NCBI GenBank assembly: GCA_964017125.1
Contig: OZ024912.1
Location: 81,620,658-81,684,657 of the forward strand
Length of the DNA: 64,000 bases
Direction of reading: 5' to 3'
From: Flabesymbios commensalis
Lineage: Eukaryota; Annelida; Polychaeta; Terebellida; Flabelligeridae
Shown: piece by piece, positions 60,004 through 64,000 of the stretch
How positions within the stretch are numbered: the first letter of the stretch is position 1
Layout of the letters: each line of letters opens with the position of its first letter
Program-made: the position numbers and the translations under genes
The notes under the pieces: model-generated
The model's input: the letters and a program-made list of their open reading frames with translations, nothing else
What the model was told of the DNA's origin: nothing
Databases searched by the model: none

Positions 60004-61169
60004 GTGAGTTACATTCCGCTCTCTCACATTAACACTTTATTCTATATTATTCTTTTATTTGCATGGTAAAACATTGTTATTAAATCACTGTTATTTGCAA
60101 TTATTTGGTTTCAAATTAAACTAATATGAGTAATTTGTACCCGCTTGAAGGTAGCTTAGGCCCGGGAACAAAGACAGGCGTTTCAATGATTACCCGGCCC
60201 CAGTTTCTGCGAGCTTAGTTTATTAACTTTTTCGGGGCTACTCTGCGGTCCACTGAAACACCGAGAGTAGGCTTGATTTATTCACTCTCTCAGGGCAACC
60301 TTGCCACTGCTTACATGGTCCGGCCATGTGATCTCTCCCGGTCGTCATGGCTTCTGCCGTAACCCAGCAAGCACTCGGCAATTACCACTAGGTGTGGGAT
60401 TGCCTTATGGGACCGCGACCGACCGCTGTCAATAAATAATAAACCAACATTCCCAATCACCTCACTCACACGTCATCATCTGTACATCATGTGTCCCTCA
60501 ACAATAACCCGACCAATCACCACACTCACACGTCATCATCTGTACATCATGTGTCCGTAAACAATAACCCTATCAATCACCGCAGTCACACGTCATCATC
60601 TGTACATCATGTGTCCCTCAACAATAACCCGACCAATCACCACACTCACACGTCATCATCTGTACATCATGTGTCCGTAAACAATAACCCGATCAATCAC
60701 CGCAGTCACACGTCATCATCTGTACATCATGTGTCCATAAACAATAACCCGATCAATCACCGCAGTCACACGTCATCATCTGTACATCATGTGTCCGTAA
60801 ACAATAACCCGATCAATCACCGCAGTCATACGTCATCATCTGTACAGCATGTGTCCCTCCACAATAACCCGATCAATCACCGCAGTCACACGTCATCATC
60901 TGTACAGCATGTGTCCCTAAACAATAACTCGATCAATCACCGCAGTCACACGTCATCATCTGTACAGCATGTGTCCCTCAACAATAACCCGACCAATAAC
61001 CGTAGTCACACATCATCATCTGTACAGCATCCTCATTGCACTGTTTTAGTGTATTACAGAGTGACTGTAATGACAGTCCCGTGATGTTGAACAACATTTG
61101 GTTGATCAACATAGCTACACGCAAATTGAAATATAGATGGTGCTGTGACCAGAATATTTTTCTTTGCAG
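60004..61169 (+). other. intron 1 of the TIR-NACHT gene
   Basis: Starts GTGAGT and ends TTTTTCTTTGCAG. It contains the shorter 60-bp satellite and a short unique tail (61031-61169). Confidence 0.6.
60453..61030. repeat. 60-bp satellite, about 10 copies, unit 2
   Basis: Same monomer as at 55524-57085, again without length changes. It lacks the 11-monomer higher-order block, so that block grew after the duplication or was lost here. Confidence 0.95.
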
Positions 61170-61636
61170 TTACAAGCTGTTGGGGATGAGCAGAGGCAAA
61201 AAGGATTTCATCATTCTCAAAGATGAAGGTATTTTGGATGAGCAATCGAGCATCATCGATGAAATGCTTCATAGACTCAAGAAGTCATCTCTCACGGGAA
61301 GTATTTTAAACAAGAGAGAGCTCCCTGGTGTAAATAAAAGTAGAACCATCAGCTTAGCGATATCTGATGCAGATTTTGTAATCTGCATGTTTGACAAGAG
61401 CAGTGATATTTCCCCGTCATACATTGATAAATTACGTATGTGCCATAATATGAAACTTCGTCAGGGTATTGATGGCCACATCATCCCCGTGTTCATTGAC
61501 ATGACACCCGAGGAGACAGATCTTATTATAAATCATCATCCTCGTCTGTCCTTCCTGGAGCTGTACGGAGCAGCGTACACTCAACACGATGACTGGTATG
61601 AGAGATTGATACAAAGTATCACAACACCGCCTCTTG
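61170..61636 (+). CDS. TIR-NACHT gene, exon 2 (TIR domain)
   Basis: An acceptor TTTTTCTTTGCAG and a consensus donor CTTG|GTGAGA frame 467 bases, entering in phase 2 and leaving in phase 1. The translation has TIR-fold order: DFIILKDEG (first strand), SIIDEMLHRLKKSSL, LNKRELPGVNKSRTISLAI (the R-x-x-x-PG BB-loop region), SDADFVICMFDKS, HIIPVFID, and DDWYERLIQSI at the end. TIR domains signal by self-association or by NAD+ cleavage. The WxxxE-type catalytic Glu seems absent (SPSYIDKLRMC at that place), so a scaffold role is more likely. If the donor is not used the frame stops at 61684-61686, giving a possible TIR-only protein. Confidence 0.75.
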
Positions 61637-62592
61637 GTGAGAAACATTTATATCACTACTTACAAACCATGAGAAGTAATGATTAGACTCTCACCATATG
61701 TTACCAGCAAAACTCTTTTCAGAACATTAGAAAGTAATTTCCGCCAACTCGGAATGTCACCAGCAACATCCCTTGAAATAAAGTTTTAATATATTATGCA
61801 CTATTCTCCCATATGTCACAAGCAAGAACGGTTGAGATACAGTTTTGAAGATAATTCGGCTTACATATAGAAATTGTCTATTTTACTTCAGTTGGATCGC
61901 TTTTCCCAAATCCAAAAGTGATTGGCAGTTTTGAAGATAATTCAGTTTATAGGCCTATATATCAAACGTATAATAAAATCACTGCAAATACACATGAATA
62001 GTGACTGAAGGATACTAAATCTGGGTGGTTTTATTAAAAGAATACTCCCTGAAGAGATTTTAGACACTTTAAAAGGACATGCCCAGGTCTAAAATCATCA
62101 AAAAATCGGTGATTTTGTTTTAGCTTTTTAATTTGACCATATGATGTAAATATGTCCATAGACTAGAACTGCAAAAGTTGTTTAATTTTTGTGCTGCACA
62201 TTCACCAGTTAGGCTAGATATAGAGTCGAAATTCTTGATTTCCAGCTGGTAAGTGCGCGGCACAAAAATTAAAAAAAACTTTTGCAGTTCTAGTCTATGG
62301 ACATGTTTACATCATATGGTCATATTAAGAAGCCAACATAAAAACACCGATTTTTTGATGATTTTAGACCTGGGCATGTCCCTTTAACCAGTATTCAAAG
62401 GGACCTACATAATTTATTTTCATAGCATGGTAGCACATGATAATAAAAATGCTATTCTAATAGAACTTGGCTGACACCTAATGAAAAAGAGAATTAGTGA
62501 CACTGATAAATATGTATTTATTTCTCAACAATAATATTTGCTGTGGTGAAACATGGCCTGAATAAATCACATATTCATTTGTTACTTGTCAG
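61637..62592 (+). other. intron 2 of the TIR-NACHT gene
   Basis: Starts GTGAGA and ends TTACTTGTCAG. It contains the palindromic MITE at 62068-62387 and otherwise AT-rich DNA. Confidence 0.7.
62068..62387. mobile_element. palindromic MITE, copy 2
   Basis: Starts TTTAAAAGGACATGCCCAGG and ends CCTGGGCATGTCCCTTTAA. It shares CAAAAAATCGGTGATTTT, CATATGATGTAAA and AGACTAGAACTGCAAAA with the copy at 49413-49785. Internal parts are deleted relative to that copy. Confidence 0.85.
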
Positions 62593-64000
62593 AAACCTAC
62601 CTGAGAGACTACTATAATAGAGAGCTTCCTCGCTCGTGTATGGCTTTGCTGCGAACAGAGATGTCTAATCAAGAATGGCTTAAAATATTCATTCCACTGA
62701 GATATCATATGAAGGTGATCACGGGTGACGATACAACTGAAATACAAACATCCAATATTCTAGAAACAATTGAATCAACTTCAGACCGAAGAACTGTCCT
62801 GCTGTATGGAGATGGGGGGACAGGAAAATCAACTACTTTAAATTACTTATGTACACGATGGTACAGTAGATTAGGGCTTTCTGACCAATTTGCTCATGTC
62901 TATTTGTTAACGATTAGAAGCATCGTCAGTCCTTATGCTTCATTGGAGCATATAATTTGCCAAGATTTGGGTCTTGTTCCCCCAGAAAAAGAACAGGATG
63001 TGAGAAGGTTCATTAGATTCAACTCTGCTGCCATAGTCTGGTTATTGGATGGCTATGACGAGCGGACGGAGCATGGTAATCAAGAAGCCACCATTAACAA
63101 GTTGATAGCAGGAAAAATATCACGCCATTCCAAGGTGTTGGTTACCAGCAGACCACAGGGCTCCGATATCTTGACATCGATTGTAGAATCCACCAGGTCT
63201 GAGATTTATCTCAGGGGGTTTGATGAAATAGGTGTGAGGCAATATCTGAAGAATCTTCCTAGTGAGTGGGCTCCAAGATACCACAGCCTTTTGGACAAGG
63301 GTATACCTGCTGAACTTCTGAGAACTCCCCTTATTCTGTCAATGGTGTGTTACGTACACAACAAGCATTATGAACGCTCTCATAGAGATATACGTGATGA
63401 CTTACACCTGATTAACACCAGCTCTATCTTCGATGCCGTCTGCGGAATATTGCTGGGAATAATGGAGGAGAAAAGTACGGGATGTCAGCTGCCCCTTTAC
63501 ACAGGCTACGGGGATGAACGCATCAGTGACGAACTCAAAGTTACGATAAAATCAATCGCCAAATTGGCATTTCACTTCACTTTTAACAACAAGTTTGATT
63601 TTGATGTAAAAGAACTACACAAGTTTGGAATCAGCAAAAAACATATTAAAAACAGCGGTATTGTTCTTCTTAAGAACGATAAAGCTTCTTTTATCCATCC
63701 TTTATTTCAAGAGCATGCTGCAGCGTACCACTTGACATACAGCGAGGGCGATCTCGAGAATGTATTGAGATTAATCAGGAAACCTGGCTTGATGAGCAAT
63801 ACACTGGGTGTTTTCTCCAATACTGTTTTGTTTACAGTTGGATTTAAACCATCTGTGCTGACATCAATCGGAGAATACGATATGCAACTATCAGTCATCA
63901 AGATCTACCAGGAAGATGCTCAAACAGCAAGACATGACAACCTTGACTTGGAACTATCTTATCAAGCACGCTTATTCCATGAGTGTAATGATCCAAAGAT
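62593..64000 (+). CDS. TIR-NACHT gene, exon 3 (NACHT NTPase), runs off the window
   Basis: The acceptor TTACTTGTCAG at 62592 is followed by an open frame to the last base (469 codons). It is entered in phase 1, exactly as exon 2 leaves. The link ETYLRDYYNRELP leads to the NACHT domain. Walker A is GDGGTGKST (62808-62834), Walker B WLLDGYDE (63039-63062), and VLVTSRPQ (63135-63158) is the sensor-like motif. Then come LRTPLILSMVCYVHN and a winged-helix-like FIHPLFQEHAAAYHL (near 63690-63735), as in NLR receptors. NACHT ATPases oligomerise on ligand sensing and bring signalling domains, here TIR, together. All key residues are present. The C-terminal sensor (LRR, TPR or other) lies beyond the window. 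The visible protein is at least 668 residues. Confidence 0.85.

Overview
The window is nuclear DNA of a repeat-rich, AT-rich marine invertebrate. Introns are large, SINEs, LINEs, a BEL/Pao remnant and DNA transposons are abundant, and the word TAGGCCT recurs many times. A NACHT immune receptor with a TIR domain and the TAGGCCT habit suggest an invertebrate deuterostome (echinoderm or hemichordate most likely), but this is inference. I see no bacterial-type operon, CRISPR array or functional rRNA/tRNA gene.

Two host genes can be supported, both on the + strand. (1) About 5.0-14.3 kb: a multi-exon gene for a BRICHOS-domain protein. Four exons (10005-10133, 11310-11402, 13833-13986, 14137-14258) join in matching phases. 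They give a BRICHOS core with its Asp and two spaced Cys, then a Lys-Arg pair and a cysteine-rich tail, the layout of BRICHOS precursors that release C-terminal peptides. The first of these exons has seeded a 42-bp minisatellite that multiplies its own 5' splice site. (2) About 59.9 kb to the right edge: a gene for a TIR-NACHT (NLR-like) receptor in three exons that join in phase 2 and phase 1. It is cut by the window edge. Its promoter and first coding exon lie in a segment of about 4.8 kb that is tandemly duplicated (52265-57085 and 57086-61030), so the gene may have two alternative first exons that differ by three amino acids. Each duplicate ends in a satellite of exactly 60 bp.

The rest is transposon territory. 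Region by region: 1-3.55 kb, an element with 293-bp inverted ends; 5-14 kb, the BRICHOS gene with a 5S-rRNA-derived SINE and a cluster of back-to-back palindromes in its introns; 14.66-19.3 kb, a long-inverted-end element holding a nested palindromic element and a 21/84-bp minisatellite; 21.27-27.53 kb, a 6.3-kb DNA transposon with inverted ends and a decayed minus-strand gene (CXC tail, XPG/FEN1-like nuclease core; Academ-like by inference); 28.9-37.6 kb, two inverted arrays of about 150-bp repeats around a broken BEL/Pao element; 38.2-41.9 kb, two LINE remnants; 42-52 kb, MITEs, two SINE copies, a family of about 110-bp palindromes and a 60-copy 21-bp minisatellite; 52.3-61.0 kb, the duplication; 61.2-64 kb, the TIR and NACHT exons.

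Most long open frames in the window are microsatellite or minisatellite artefacts and were not called as genes. One 200-base gap of N interrupts the sequence at 20610-20809.
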